Source: Butyrivibrio sp. AE2015 (GTDB taxonomy: Bacteria; Bacillota; Clostridia; Lachnospirales; Lachnospiraceae). Taken from it: a stretch of DNA of 64,000 bases. The stretch is from the NCBI RefSeq assembly GCF_000420825.1, contig NZ_ATVR01000011.1:1-64000 (forward strand), read 5' to 3'. Each line of letters starts with the position of its first letter. Positions within the stretch are counted from its first letter, which is position 1. Shown here one piece after another: positions 36,654 to 46,289 of this stretch. The notes under the pieces were generated by a model. It was not told the DNA's origin. It worked only from the letters and a program-made list of their open reading frames with translations, and did no database searches. The translations under genes and the position numbers were made by a program.

Positions 36654-37883
36654 ATGGCAAAAGAAAAGGTTATTCTTGCATATTCAGGCGGTTTGGACAC
36701 TACTGCTATCATACCCTGGCTTAAGGAAAACTTCGATTATGAAGTTGTATGCGTCTGCATAGATTGCGGTCAGGAAGAGGAACTTGATGGCCTGAATGAA
36801 AGAGCTTTAAGTTGCGGGGCAAGCAAACTCTATATATTAGATGTTGTTGATGAATTCTGTGATGAGTACATAGTTCCATGTGTAATGGCTCACGCAGTTT
36901 ATGAGAATAAGTACCTTCTTGGCACTTCAATGGCTCGTCCTCTTATTGCTAAAAAGCTTGTTGAGGTAGCAAGAAAAGAAGGCGCTGTAGCTATCTGCCA
37001 CGGAGCAACAGGTAAAGGAAATGACCAGATCCGTTTCGAACTTGGTATCAAGGCTCTTGCTCCTGATATAAAGATTATCGCAGCCTGGAGAAATGATAAG
37101 TGGACAATGGATTCACGTGAATCTGAGATTGAATACTGCAAAGCTCATGGCATCAATCTTCCATTCTCTGCAGATTCAAGCTACAGCCGTGACAGAAACC
37201 TCTGGCACATCTCACACGAAGGTCTTGAGCTCGAAGATCCTTCTCTAGAGCCAAACTACAAGCATCTCTTAGTACTCGGCAAAACTCCTGAAGAGGCTCC
37301 TGACACACCAACAACTGTAACAATGACATTTGAAGCAGGTGTTCCAAAGTCTGTTAACGGAAAAGAAATGAAGGTTTCAGACATCATCCGTACACTCAAC
37401 AAGCTTGGAGGCGAAAACGGTATCGGAATCGTTGACATAGTTGAGAACCGCGTAGTTGGAATGAAGTCCCGTGGCGTATATGAGACACCGGGCGGAACAA
37501 TTCTTTACGAAGCGCACCAGCAGCTTGAGGAGTTGATTTTAGACCGCGATACCTATACAATGAAGAAAGATATGGGCAACAAGTTTGCTGATATAGTATA
37601 TGAAGGGAAATGGTTTACTCCTCTTCGTGAAGCAGAACAGGCATTTATCGAGTCCACACAGAAATATGTGACAGGCGAAGTTACATTTAAGCTTTACAAG
37701 GGCAACATCATTAAAGCAGGCACAACTTCTCCATACTCTCTCTACAACGAGAGCATCGCATCATTCAAGACAGGTGACCTTTACGATCACCATGATGCAG
37801 AAGGATTCATAAATCTGTTTGGCCTTTCTTCAAAGGTACGTGCTATGAAGATGCAGGAAGCCGAAAAGAACTGCTGTAAATGA
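36654..37883 (+). CDS. argG: Argininosuccinate synthase
   Basis: A 409-residue enzyme joining citrulline and aspartate with ATP. LAYSGGLDTT is the PP-loop, followed by CHGATGKGNDQIRFE and SPYSLYNESIA. Codon usage is strong. It is divergent from argC and is followed by an overlapping DUF1294 gene. argH is not in the window. Confidence 0.97.
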   Translation: MAKEKVILAYSGGLDTTAIIPWLKENFDYEVVCVCIDCGQEEELDGLNERALSCGASKLYILDVVDEFCDEYIVPCVMAHAVYENKYLLGTSMARPLIAKKLVEVARKEGAVAICHGATGKGNDQIRFELGIKALAPDIKIIAAWRNDKWTMDSRESEIEYCKAHGINLPFSADSSYSRDRNLWHISHEGLELEDPSLEPNYKHLLVLGKTPEEAPDTPTTVTMTFEAGVPKSVNGKEMKVSDIIRTLNKLGGENGIGIVDIVENRVVGMKSRGVYETPGGTILYEAHQQLEELILDRDTYTMKKDMGNKFADIVYEGKWFTPLREAEQAFIESTQKYVTGEVTFKLYKGNIIKAGTTSPYSLYNESIASFKTGDLYDHHDAEGFINLFGLSSKVRAMKMQEAEKNCCK

Positions 37884-38173
37884 ATTCACTCACTTATTTA
37901 ATAGGTTACTTCATTTTAGTGAATATTATTGGGTTTGCCTTAATGGGAATAGACAAGCGAAGGGCGCGTAAAAACGCCTTTCGCATTCCAGAGGCAACCC
38001 TTTTTTCAGTTGCAATAATAGGTGGAAGTTTGGGGGCCATCATAGGTATGCAGCTATTCAGGCACAAGACAGCGCACTTGTCTTTTAAGATTTGGATGCC
38101 TGTTATTCTTTTGCTTCAGATATTGGTTGGTGTATTATTATTTATAGCTCCGATCAGTATTGATTTCATTTAA
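37880..38173 (+). CDS. DUF1294 membrane protein
   Basis: A 97-residue protein with three predicted transmembrane helices and the DUF1294 signature GIDKRRARKNAFRIPE, GGSLGAIIGMQLFRHKT. Its ATG overlaps the argG stop (ATGA). The function of the family is unknown. Confidence 0.85.
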   Translation: MNSLTYLIGYFILVNIIGFALMGIDKRRARKNAFRIPEATLFSVAIIGGSLGAIIGMQLFRHKTAHLSFKIWMPVILLLQILVGVLLFIAPISIDFI

Positions 38174-38201
38174 TTGTTTTTTTGGGGAATGGGGAGGAAA
38201 A

Positions 38202-38939
38202 ATGCATATAGCAGTATGTGACGACAACATTGCAGACAGAAAGCAGACTGAAAGGCTTCTGGGAAGACAATCAGACAGGTTTTTTAAGGATCTTGGGGAA
38301 AGGATCTATATCGACTCCTATGGCAACATTGACGCTTTTATGCAGCACCCGCAGATGTATCACGGTCTGTTTGTTGACATGGTGAATAGTGATGTAGACG
38401 GCTGTCAGGTGGCAAAGATGCTGCTTGCTGACGGTGTTACTAACCCAATCGTACTCTGCTCTTCTTCTATTGACTATAGAAAAAGAATTGCAGATGAAGG
38501 TATAAATGAACCAAATATCTTTTTTCTGGACAAACCAATAAAAGTAGCTGATCTTACAGCTACAATGGACGAAATAAGAAGATGGATGGGTGATCCCATT
38601 CAGACTTTGGAACTTAGAGGACAGCACGGGACAATCTATGCCAAGGGCGATGACATAATATGCGTCATAAAAAAAGGCGCAGAGCTTTGCATCCACCTTG
38701 CTGATGGACGAATTCAGGTCATTATGGATGATATCTATAATTTCTATGACCAGTGCGCGATTTTCCCACAGATCTGCCCTGTTTCCGATACCACACTGAT
38801 CAACATAAATCATATATCAAAGACTGCTTTTATGAGAGTTACTATGGACAATAATAGTACCTATCAGGTCACCCTGACCTACAGAAACTCGATCAAGCAG
38901 GCCCGAGAGATTTGTGATCGCATAGCAAAAGAAAAGTGA
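38202..38939 (+). CDS. LytTR family response regulator
   Basis: A 245-residue regulator. The receiver domain (about 1-120) starts IAVCDDNIADR and has the phospho-acceptor in LFVDMVNSD and the conserved Lys in FLDKPIK. The LytTR DNA-binding domain (about 130-240) ends with TYRNSIKQAREI. The start at 38202 is preferred because GGGGAGG lies 5 nt before it; a longer frame from 38160 lacks a site. No histidine kinase is adjacent. Confidence 0.88.
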   Translation: MHIAVCDDNIADRKQTERLLGRQSDRFFKDLGERIYIDSYGNIDAFMQHPQMYHGLFVDMVNSDVDGCQVAKMLLADGVTNPIVLCSSSIDYRKRIADEGINEPNIFFLDKPIKVADLTATMDEIRRWMGDPIQTLELRGQHGTIYAKGDDIICVIKKGAELCIHLADGRIQVIMDDIYNFYDQCAIFPQICPVSDTTLININHISKTAFMRVTMDNNSTYQVTLTYRNSIKQAREICDRIAKEK

Positions 38940-38987
38940 CCTATAATCCGTTTGTTTACTGGCAGTTGTGCACGTGGTATCATCATG

Positions 38988-39011
38988 ATGTAGTAATTGA
39001 TACTACATTTT
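38988..39011 (+). terminator. Short hairpin before degV
   Basis: ATGTAGTA (38988-38995) pairs with TACTACAT (39001-39008) across a 5-nt loop, followed by TTTG. It is probably the terminator of the LytTR gene, though the U-run is short. Confidence 0.5.
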
Positions 39012-39038
39012 GCATTATGTATATTATTTGGAGGATCT

Positions 39039-39875
39039 ATGAGTTATAAAATTGTAGTAGACAGTTGTTGCGACCTGCCGGTTGAATATAGGAAAAATCC
39101 CAAGTTTGAGGTAGTACCTCTTATTCTTGAGATAGACGGTAACGTTATAGTTGATGATGATACCTTTGACCAGGCAGATTACCTTGCCAAGGTTGCAGCA
39201 TCTGAAAACTGTGCAAAGACAGCCTGCCCATCACCTGAGCTTTATATGAGCGCATATGACTGCGATGCAGATGATGTTTACGTTGTAACCCTCTCATCCA
39301 AGCTCAGCGGAAGCTACAACAGTGCGCTTTTAGGCAAAGATCTTTTTCACGAAGAAAAAGGTAACAAGAATATCCACATCATAGATTCACTTTCTGCATG
39401 CTGCGGAGAAGCAAATATAGCACTTAAGGCCATGGAACTTGCTGAATCAGGCCTTTCGTTTAACGAAGTTGTTATTGAAGTTGAAAAATACAGAGATGAG
39501 ATGGCTACATACTTTGTTTTGGACTCTCTAGATACTCTCAGAAAAAATGGCCGTTTAACCGGAATGAAAGCCCTTGTTGCTACAACACTCAATATCAAAC
39601 CTGTATGCATCGGCGCAAGGGGTGAGATAATGCAAAAGAGCCAGGGAATCGGCATTAGAAAAGCTCTTGTAAAAATGACAGAAATAGTTGCTTCAGAGAT
39701 TGAAAATCCCGAAGAAAAGCGACTAATGATCACACATGTAAACTGCTATGAAAGAGCCTGCGTAGTTCGTGACCTTATTCTTAAAAAGGTTCCGTTTAAA
39801 GAGACTCTTATTGTTGATGCAGCAGGCGTAGCCACAACATATGCAGGAGACGGCGGAATCGTAGTAACATGCTAA
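39039..39875 (+). CDS. DegV family fatty-acid-binding protein
   Basis: A 278-residue DegV protein. It has VVDSCCDLP at the N-terminus, TACPSPELYMSAY, VVTLSSKLSGSYNSA and RLTGMKALVATTLNIKP. DegV/FakB proteins bind a fatty acid for the FakA kinase; no fakA is seen here. The start at 39039 has GGAGG 5 nt upstream and gives the usual family length. Confidence 0.92.
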   Translation: MSYKIVVDSCCDLPVEYRKNPKFEVVPLILEIDGNVIVDDDTFDQADYLAKVAASENCAKTACPSPELYMSAYDCDADDVYVVTLSSKLSGSYNSALLGKDLFHEEKGNKNIHIIDSLSACCGEANIALKAMELAESGLSFNEVVIEVEKYRDEMATYFVLDSLDTLRKNGRLTGMKALVATTLNIKPVCIGARGEIMQKSQGIGIRKALVKMTEIVASEIENPEEKRLMITHVNCYERACVVRDLILKKVPFKETLIVDAAGVATTYAGDGGIVVTC

Positions 39876-39910
39876 ATACAGCTGCATATAACCAAAGGAA
39901 ACAGTAATAA

Positions 39911-40408
39911 ATGATAGCTATAAAGATACAACATCAAAAAGATTTTATGGGCAAGTTTCTTACAAGTGAAGTATTTGATGCTTTTCTTGTTAATGAAGCT
40001 ACTATAGAAACTTTCAACACTTTCCATATCGATGGGAAGATACACAAAGATTTTTATAAATCCAATGCCCAATCCGATGATATTCCTGTAAATGAATTTT
40101 CCTCCTGGAAGGAACTTCGCCCCATTTGTCTTGATCTTATAAAAGGGAAAAGAACTCCTCTTGGATTTAAATTCATCTTCTACCTTGATGATTCTTCCAG
40201 AAAAGAACTGATAGCTGCAAACGGATGTGATATTCTTCCTGAGCAGGTAAACCTTGGACTTAATATTAAATACTCAGGTGGTGAAATGGTTCTAACCACA
40301 GGAACTGCCTTCAATATTTTTACTCTTGATAAAGAAATAGAAAAAGCCTGGGATTCCTATATCCCAAGCTTTCTTGGCAAAAACAATATTGAATACGAAC
40401 TCTTATGA
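39911..40408 (+). CDS. DUF5721 family protein
   Basis: A 165-residue soluble alpha/beta protein that matches, as I recall it, the Lachnospiraceae family DUF5721: FMGKFLTSEVFDAF, TFNTFHIDGKI, GLNIKYSGGEMVLTTGT and a terminal WDSYIPSFL. No function is known. It follows degV by 35 bp. Confidence 0.65.
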   Translation: MIAIKIQHQKDFMGKFLTSEVFDAFLVNEATIETFNTFHIDGKIHKDFYKSNAQSDDIPVNEFSSWKELRPICLDLIKGKRTPLGFKFIFYLDDSSRKELIAANGCDILPEQVNLGLNIKYSGGEMVLTTGTAFNIFTLDKEIEKAWDSYIPSFLGKNNIEYELL

Positions 40409-40550
40409 TTGAAGGGCTGAGTCAAATGGTGTACAATTATTTTATATAGTTGATTTATATTTTCAAAATCGTAGGTATCCTGATCATATTTTTTCAGAAA
40501 CCCGCGTATTCTGCAGGTTTCATGAAACCATTATTACGGAATGGAGAGCT

Positions 40551-40910
40551 ATGGACGCTGGATTTAAAGCAGAACTAATTGAATGGGGCGTGGATTGGGA
40601 CGAAATATTAGACCGATTCATGGGCAACGAAGATCTTATCGCAAAATTTATGTTTAAATTTTTGAATGATCAGAGCATGAATGATCTGACTAAGTATCTT
40701 GCTGAAGAAAACATATCAGAAGCTTTTAAGGCTGTTCATACGCTAAAAGGTGTAGGAGCCAATCTTGGGCTTAAAGGTTTTTTAACCCCCGTATGCGAAC
40801 TCACTGAGATCCTAAGAGCCGGTTCCATGGACGGATACGAGGAGAAATATAACCAGATAAAGCCCAAATACGACGAACTTATCTCCATCCTCACCAAATA
40901 CAACGTATAA
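40551..40910 (+). CDS. Hpt domain protein
   Basis: A 119-residue all-helical histidine phosphotransfer protein. The phospho-accepting His is in VHTLKGVGANLG (about residue 63). GGAGAGCT precedes the ATG. It could serve the orphan LytTR regulator upstream or a kinase elsewhere. The 140-bp gap before it holds a small GAAACC/GGTTTC hairpin and nothing else. Confidence 0.85.
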   Translation: MDAGFKAELIEWGVDWDEILDRFMGNEDLIAKFMFKFLNDQSMNDLTKYLAEENISEAFKAVHTLKGVGANLGLKGFLTPVCELTEILRAGSMDGYEEKYNQIKPKYDELISILTKYNV

Positions 40911-41101
40911 CCCATACTTTCTTGTAAACGGACGCAGACGAGCTTGTAGTATAGGCATAGCTCTGTTTTCTGTTCTGAATAAGCATGAAAGAAAACAGGG
41001 CGCATTATTTTATATTTACTGTGTCTTTGCGAATACTCCGAGATCTATCCGAAGGTATGGGCACTTTTGGATTTTATGCCACTCGCAAGAAAGTATGGTT
41101 A
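40907..41101. repeat. Long-range inverted repeat between Hpt gene and prfA
   Basis: CCATACTTTCTTG (40912-40924) and CAAGAAAGTATGG (41086-41098) are perfect 13-bp partners. With a one-base bulge the pairing extends through TAACC and GGTTA, and includes the prfA stop codon. Between them lies a terminator-like hairpin (CTGTTTTCT 40963-40971 with AGAAAACAG 40990-40998), which probably ends the Hpt transcript. Confidence 0.5.
40961..41012 (+). terminator. Terminator after the Hpt gene
   Basis: The stem GCTCTGTTTTCT/AGAAAACAGGGC with a 17-18-nt loop is followed by GCATTATTTTATATTT. Confidence 0.6.
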
Positions 41102-42163
41102 GTCAGCTGCAAGCTTTTCCGCCTGATCTGCAGCTATCAGTGAATCAATGATCTCATCAAGATCTCCGTCCATAATCTGGTCAATCTTGTAAAGGGTAAG
41201 ATTGATTCTGTGATCTGTAACTCTTCCCTGATGGAAATTGTATGTTCTTATCTTGTCAGAACGGTCTCCGCTTCCAACCTGAGATTTTCTTAGTGCTGCT
41301 TCACTGTTGTGCTTCTTTTGCTCTTCAAGCTCATAAAGCTTGGCTCTTAAAACCTTAAGTGCCTTTGCCTTATTCTGCTGCTGACTCTTCTCATCCTGGC
41401 AGGAAATAACGATTCCTGTAGGAAGGTGGGTAAGTCTTACTGCAGAGTCAGTTGTATTAACGCACTGTCCACCGTTACCTGACGCTCTGAACACATCAAA
41501 TTTGCAGTCGTTCATGTCGATCTCAACTTCAACATCCTCAACCTCCGGCATTATCGCTACCGTGATAGCTGAAGTATGTATTCTTCCACCTGATTCTGTT
41601 GCAGGAATTCTCTGAACTCTGTGAACTCCACCCTCAAATTTAAGTCTTGAGTATGCCCCGGCACCCTTTATCATAAAGCTGACATCCTTGATGCCGCCTA
41701 TGCCTGTGTCCTCGACACTCATAGTCTCAACACGCCAGTTCTGCCTCTCAGCATACCTTGTATAGAGCCTGTACATATCTGCAGCAAAAAGAGCTGCCTC
41801 TTCTCCGCCTACACCTGCACGTATCTCAACAATAACGTTCTTTTCATCATTAGGGTCCTTAGGCAAAAGAAGTATCTTGAGCTGGTTCTCAAGCTCCGGT
41901 ATCCTGTCCTTGGCTTCTGAAAGCTCTTCACGAAGCATTTCCTTCATATCAGGATCTGACTCCTCATCCAAAAGCTGCAAACTGTCATCTATTGTCTGTT
42001 TACACTTTTTGTACTCCTGATAACACCCAACCAAAGCCTCAAGGCTCTTTTGCTCCTTCATCAGGTTCCTGAATTTATTCTGATCAGATACAACATAAGG
42101 ATCATTAAGTTCCATTGTTATATCTTCATATCGCCTTAATATATCTTCTATCTTATCAAACAT
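41099..42163 (-). CDS. prfA: Peptide chain release factor 1
   Basis: A 354-residue class-I release factor. GGQ is in [18 protein letters not shown], and the stop-codon-recognition region lies near IPATESGG. It ends translation at UAA and UAG. It follows prmC, whose product methylates the GGQ glutamine. Confidence 0.97.
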   Translation of the reverse strand: MFDKIEDILRRYEDITMELNDPYVVSDQNKFRNLMKEQKSLEALVGCYQEYKKCKQTIDDSLQLLDEESDPDMKEMLREELSEAKDRIPELENQLKILLLPKDPNDEKNVIVEIRAGVGGEEAALFAADMYRLYTRYAERQNWRVETMSVEDTGIGGIKDVSFMIKGAGAYSRLKFEGGVHRVQRIPATESGGRIHTSAITVAIMPEVEDVEVEIDMNDCKFDVFRASGNGGQCVNTTDSAVRLTHLPTGIVISCQDEKSQQQNKAKALKVLRAKLYELEEQKKHNSEAALRKSQVGSGDRSDKIRTYNFHQGRVTDHRINLTLYKIDQIMDGDLDEIIDSLIAADQAEKLAAD

Positions 42164-42210
42164 AGCTTCCTCTATTCCTACAAAGTCTCATGGTAAAAAG
42201 AAATACACAG

Positions 42211-43053
42211 CTAATAAAAGCACGCCCTTACCACCCTGTCATTACCTGAATAGTCCTTTATTACATCTATGTCGTGATATCTCTCATCCTGCTCGAGCAG
42301 CTCTTTTACAACCTGTCCCTGATCATATCCTATTTCCATGATAAGATATCCGTTAGAATAAAGATACTCCGGAACTTCATTTATAATTCTTCTGTAAAAA
42401 GACAGCCCATCCTCATCACCATCAAGTGCAAGCCTTGGCTCGTAATCCTTAACTTCAGGTGCGAGAGTCTCAATTACACTACTTGCTATATAAGGAGGAT
42501 TGGATACTACAAGATCATATTTGCTTCCATCTTTTTTAGGAAAAAGATCTGCATGAACGAATTCAGCTCTTTCCCCAAGGCCTAACTTCTCACTATTTTC
42601 GGCGGCAACCTCTAAAGCCTTATCTGAAATATCTGTACATACCGCTTTAGTATCATTGGTAAAATGAAGTATACTTAAAGCTATGCATCCTGAACCTGTG
42701 CACAGATCAAGGATCCTCATGCCGTCCTCACAGAACCTCAAGGCTTCTTCTACAAGAGTTTCTGTATCCTGTTCCGGAATAAGGACATTTTCATTAACTA
42801 TGAAAGTAAGCCCCATAAAATCCTGATTTCCAAGAATATAAGCTACAGGTTCTCGGCTTACTCTCCTTGCTATAAGAGCCTTGTAACCTTTCTCTTCTTC
42901 CTCGGTAAGTTCCTTATCAGGATGGGCGTATAAGGTGCTGTGATCAGTACTACATATATATTCCAAAAGGAGCCGTGCATCCAGACCTGCGTCTGGAATT
43001 CCGACTCTGGAAAGTTCATTTATTCCGTTTTCAAAAGCCTCTTTATAATTCAT
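42211..43053 (-). CDS. prmC: Release factor glutamine methyltransferase
   Basis: A 280-residue SAM methyltransferase. The SAM motif is ILDLCTGSGCIALS, and the catalytic NPPY is in VVSNPPYIASS. The N-terminal helical domain is complete. It is coupled with prfA. Confidence 0.95.
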   Translation of the reverse strand: MNYKEAFENGINELSRVGIPDAGLDARLLLEYICSTDHSTLYAHPDKELTEEEEKGYKALIARRVSREPVAYILGNQDFMGLTFIVNENVLIPEQDTETLVEEALRFCEDGMRILDLCTGSGCIALSILHFTNDTKAVCTDISDKALEVAAENSEKLGLGERAEFVHADLFPKKDGSKYDLVVSNPPYIASSVIETLAPEVKDYEPRLALDGDEDGLSFYRRIINEVPEYLYSNGYLIMEIGYDQGQVVKELLEQDERYHDIDVIKDYSGNDRVVRACFY

Positions 43054-43075
43054 AAAGTATCACCAAATAAGAATA

Positions 43076-44083
43076 TCAGTTAGCAGATTCCAGATCCTCA
43101 GTTTCCTCTTCATCATTGAGCCAACTGTCATCTATCTCATATCCAAAAGAATCTTTAAGATAAGCCTTCCAATCAAACACTGCCTCAACAGACTTTATTG
43201 CAACTTCAATCATGCTATCGTCAGGTTCCTTAGTTGTCAGTTTCTGAAGCCAAAGTCCTGGAGCTGAGATCATTCTTACAAGGAAGAAATTATATCTTCC
43301 TGCCAATCTTATAAGCTCATAGGATATTCCTGAAATCACAGGAATAAGAAGAATCCTTACTACAATTCTCCATAAATAAGAATCAACTCTTATAAAGAAA
43401 AACAGAATAATGCTTACGAGCATTACAAATAATATAAAGCTGCTGCCACATCTTCTGTGAAGTCTTGAGCTTTTTCTTACATTTTTAACTGTAAGAGGTC
43501 TCCCCTTTTCAATGCAATTGATGCATTTATGCTCAGCGCCATGATACATAAATAAGCGCTTAATATCTTTCATCTGAGAGATCAAAAGAATATACAGGAT
43601 AAAGATAAGGATCCTGAGTACACCCTCTATAATAGCGACGAGAGAGGTATTTCTGATGTACTTACTGATAACTTCCGAAAGTGCATATGGGAGGATCATG
43701 AAAAGACCTATGGCAAAAATAAAAGATAAAGCCGTTGTAAGGATCATAAGAAATGTATCCTCATGGCCTCCTGACACCTGATCAATACCCTCATCAAGCT
43801 TTGATGGTTTTTCTTTTTCCTCTTCATAAAATGTAGAAGAATAATTCAAAGATTTAAGGCCCAAAATAAGAGAGTCAATAAAAACAAACACACCTCTGAC
43901 AAATGGGATGTTTAAGAGCTTACTGCCATATGCAATGCCATGGAACTCATCCACCTCAACAGCTATATCACCGTCGGGCTTTCTGACCGCAACAGCATAC
44001 ATATCTTTATTTCTCATCATTACACCTTCAAGAACAGCCTGTCCGCCAATACCTGAATAGTGTTTAACTTTTCTTTTCTTCAT
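43076..44083 (-). CDS. DUF1385 membrane protein
   Basis: A 335-residue protein with several transmembrane helices. It shows the DUF1385 signature GGQAVLEGVMMR, GAEHKCINCIE and SSRLHRRCGSSF. The function is unknown; the gene is usually next to prmC and rpmE as here. The start at 44083 (ATG) is favoured over a GTG two codons earlier, because the GAGGTGA that contains that GTG serves as the ribosome binding site. Confidence 0.9.
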   Translation of the reverse strand: MKKRKVKHYSGIGGQAVLEGVMMRNKDMYAVAVRKPDGDIAVEVDEFHGIAYGSKLLNIPFVRGVFVFIDSLILGLKSLNYSSTFYEEEKEKPSKLDEGIDQVSGGHEDTFLMILTTALSFIFAIGLFMILPYALSEVISKYIRNTSLVAIIEGVLRILIFILYILLISQMKDIKRLFMYHGAEHKCINCIEKGRPLTVKNVRKSSRLHRRCGSSFILFVMLVSIILFFFIRVDSYLWRIVVRILLIPVISGISYELIRLAGRYNFFLVRMISAPGLWLQKLTTKEPDDSMIEVAIKSVEAVFDWKAYLKDSFGYEIDDSWLNDEEETEDLESAN

Positions 44084-44120
44084 ACTCACCTCGCGCTTAA
44101 GCCATGATAATGCTTATTAC

Positions 44121-44157
44121 GGAAAAAAGAGGTTGAGGCCAAAAGCCTCAACCTCTT
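44121..44157 (-). terminator. Terminator after rpmE
   Basis: AAGAGGTTGAGGC (44127-44139) pairs with GCCTCAACCTCTT (44145-44157), followed on the minus strand by TTTTCC. A strong 13-bp stem. Confidence 0.9.
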
Positions 44158-44176
44158 AACTCTACACTTTTATGAA

Positions 44177-44383
44177 TTACTGATTGTTCATGCCGTATTT
44201 CTTGTTGAACTTATCAATACGTCCACGAGCAGTTGTAGCCTTCTGCTGACCAGTATAGAATGGATGGCACTTTGAGCAGATTTCTACGTGAATCTCACTC
44301 TTTGTTGATCCAACTGTAAATGTGTTACCGCAGTTGCAAGTAACAGTTGCCTGATGGAATTCTGGCTGAATGTCCTGTCTCAT
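44177..44383 (-). CDS. rpmE: Ribosomal protein L31
   Basis: A 68-residue L31 of the zinc-binding type, with CNCGNTF and [13 protein letters not shown] giving four cysteines. It has its own terminator. Confidence 0.97.
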   Translation of the reverse strand: MRQDIQPEFHQATVTCNCGNTFTVGSTKSEIHVEICSKCHPFYTGQQKATTARGRIDKFNKKYGMNNQ

Positions 44384-44472
44384 CTCTTCTCACCTCTCTA
44401 TATACAAAAAATCTTCATAATTAACTATAGTTACCGCTGCTTGCACAGCTATATCAATATAACATAATAAAG

Positions 44473-45087
44473 TTACTTTCGCAAGTATTTTTTTAATTTC
44501 TTTCTAATGCGCTGCATTGCGTTGTCTGTAGACTTAAGATCCCTGCCAAGCACAGCAGAAATCTGCCTTATACTCATTCCGGTTATGTACAGATCAAGTA
44601 TCTGTCGTTCAAGATTACTTAACTCTTTATCGATAACATCTTCAAGCGCTTTGATATTTTCCTGCTCTATTATGAGCTGCTCAGGGATTGAGCTTGAATC
44701 AGACTCCATAATACTTTCTATAGCCGTCGCACTGCTTTCATCATCTTCCCTGCTGGTATAGATGGAAATATAGGAATTAAGCGGTGCATGCTTTTTTCTG
44801 GCAGAGGATGCAATTGCCGAGTACATCTGTCTTGATATGCACAGATCGGCAAAGGTCATAAAACTGGCATCTCTCCCAATATCATAGTCCCTGATTGCCT
44901 TAAAAAGACCTATCATTCCCTCCTGAATAAGATCATCCCTGTCAGCGCCGAGAATATACATTGATCCGGCTTTTTTTCTGACAAGGTTTTTATATTTGTT
45001 CATGACATAGTCTATGGCATCAGATTCGTTGTCATCATGAATTTTCAGTACTAACTGCTCATCAGTGTAGTCTTTATAATTCTTCAT
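44473..45087 (-). CDS. sigH: Sigma factor SigH-type
   Basis: A 204-residue sigma-70 family factor. Region 2 reads DRDDLIQEGMIGLFKAIRDY and region 4 reads SIRQISAVLGRDLKSTDNAM. Length and position after rlmB and mrnC match Firmicute SigH, which in sporulating species drives early stationary genes. Whether this organism sporulates is not shown. It is 0 bp from rlmB. Confidence 0.88.
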   Translation of the reverse strand: MKNYKDYTDEQLVLKIHDDNESDAIDYVMNKYKNLVRKKAGSMYILGADRDDLIQEGMIGLFKAIRDYDIGRDASFMTFADLCISRQMYSAIASSARKKHAPLNSYISIYTSREDDESSATAIESIMESDSSSIPEQLIIEQENIKALEDVIDKELSNLERQILDLYITGMSIRQISAVLGRDLKSTDNAMQRIRKKLKKYLRK

Positions 45088-45837
45088 TTACTTAAGTCTC
45101 TGTCTCACTATCTCAAAAGCAAGTACTCCGGTTGCAACTGAAGCATTAAGGGAATCAATATCGCCCTTCATAGGAATAGATGCGATCATATCGCATTTTT
45201 CCCTTACAAGTCTTGATACGCCGCTGCCTTCATTACCTATCACAAGTCCGATAGGTCCCTTAAGATTAAGGTCGTACATGGTTGTACCGCCCATATCTGC
45301 GCACACAAACCAAAGTCCCTTATCTTTAAGCTCTTCAATGGTCTGGGCTATATTAGTAACCTTGGCAACAGGTGTGTAATTGATAGCACCTGCAGAAGCC
45401 TTTGCAACAGTTGCTGTAAGTGATGCTGCTCTGTGCTTTGGGATGATAACTCCATGTGCTCCGGAAAGGTTAGCAGTTCTTATAATAGCTCCAAGATTGT
45501 GTGGATCCTCAATATTGTCCAAAATGATGATAAAAGGATCTTCACCCTTCTTTTTGGCTGCATCTAAAATATCATCAACTTCAGCATACTCATAGGCTGC
45601 CGCGTAAGCGATCACACCCTGATGTTTGCCTGTTTCTGACAACTGATCCAGTCTTTCTTTTTTGACAAAAGAAATAACTGTATCCTTGTGTTTTTTTGCT
45701 TCACGCAAAATGCTCTGAACCGGACCATCCTTGCATCCGTCAAGTACAAACAGTCTGTCTATTACTTTACCGGATCTAAAAGCCTCAAGAACGGCGTTTC
45801 GGCCCTCAACGATTCTGCTCTCTAAATTTTCTTCCAT
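45088..45837 (-). CDS. rlmB: 23S rRNA (guanosine-2'-O-)-methyltransferase RlmB-type
   Basis: A 249-residue SPOUT methyltransferase with an N-terminal substrate-binding domain (VEGRNAVLEAFRSG) and catalytic motifs NIEDPHNLGAIIRTA, VIGNEGSGVS and PMKGDIDSLNASVA. The target nucleotide is inferred from family. Confidence 0.93.
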   Translation of the reverse strand: MEENLESRIVEGRNAVLEAFRSGKVIDRLFVLDGCKDGPVQSILREAKKHKDTVISFVKKERLDQLSETGKHQGVIAYAAAYEYAEVDDILDAAKKKGEDPFIIILDNIEDPHNLGAIIRTANLSGAHGVIIPKHRAASLTATVAKASAGAINYTPVAKVTNIAQTIEELKDKGLWFVCADMGGTTMYDLNLKGPIGLVIGNEGSGVSRLVREKCDMIASIPMKGDIDSLNASVATGVLAFEIVRQRLK

Positions 45838-45848
45838 ATTTTTCCTCT

Positions 45849-46289
45849 TTATTTCAAGATATCAAGATCAGCTTTTTCAATCGCCAATCTAACAATTTCG
45901 CAGGCTCTGTCCATATCTCCTTTGAGATAAAGAAATCCCATCACAGCTTCAAAGCCTGTGGCATCAAGATACTCTATAGTTGACGCATTTTTGGCCTTGG
46001 TATGTGGTTTGGAATTGCGTCCTCTTCTATAGATTTCTTTTTCCTCTTCTGTAAGATCATCCATTATAGCCCTTACAATAAGTGACTGAGTTCCCGCCTT
46101 AACTATGGAGCTTGCTCTGGAATGAAGCTTATTTACAGCTGTATTGCCCTTATTGACCAGTATAGAACGCACTATCACATCAAAAATAGCATCTCCTATA
46201 TAGGCCAGTGTCAGAGGAGAAAAAGTTCTTATATCCTGCTCTTTTATTCCAAATTGTTCATTAAAATAATCATTTAACGAAGCTGCCAT
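45849..46289 (-). CDS. mrnC: Mini-ribonuclease III
   Basis: A 146-residue RNase III catalytic domain without a dsRNA-binding domain. The signature is LAYIGDAIFDVIVRS, with an RRGRNSKPHTKAKNAS segment. In Bacillus it matures 23S rRNA ends. Its start overlaps the end of cysS by 16 bp. Confidence 0.93.
   Translation of the reverse strand: MAASLNDYFNEQFGIKEQDIRTFSPLTLAYIGDAIFDVIVRSILVNKGNTAVNKLHSRASSIVKAGTQSLIVRAIMDDLTEEEKEIYRRGRNSKPHTKAKNASTIEYLDATGFEAVMGFLYLKGDMDRACEIVRLAIEKADLDILK

Noticed and set aside
38271-38813. A 180-codon minus-strand frame opposite the LytTR regulator
   Set aside because: Antisense to an intact regulator gene with a strong ribosome binding site.
44473-45087. SigH and GerMN proteins as proof of sporulation
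   Set aside because: Both families occur in non-sporulating Lachnospiraceae, and no other sporulation gene is in the window.
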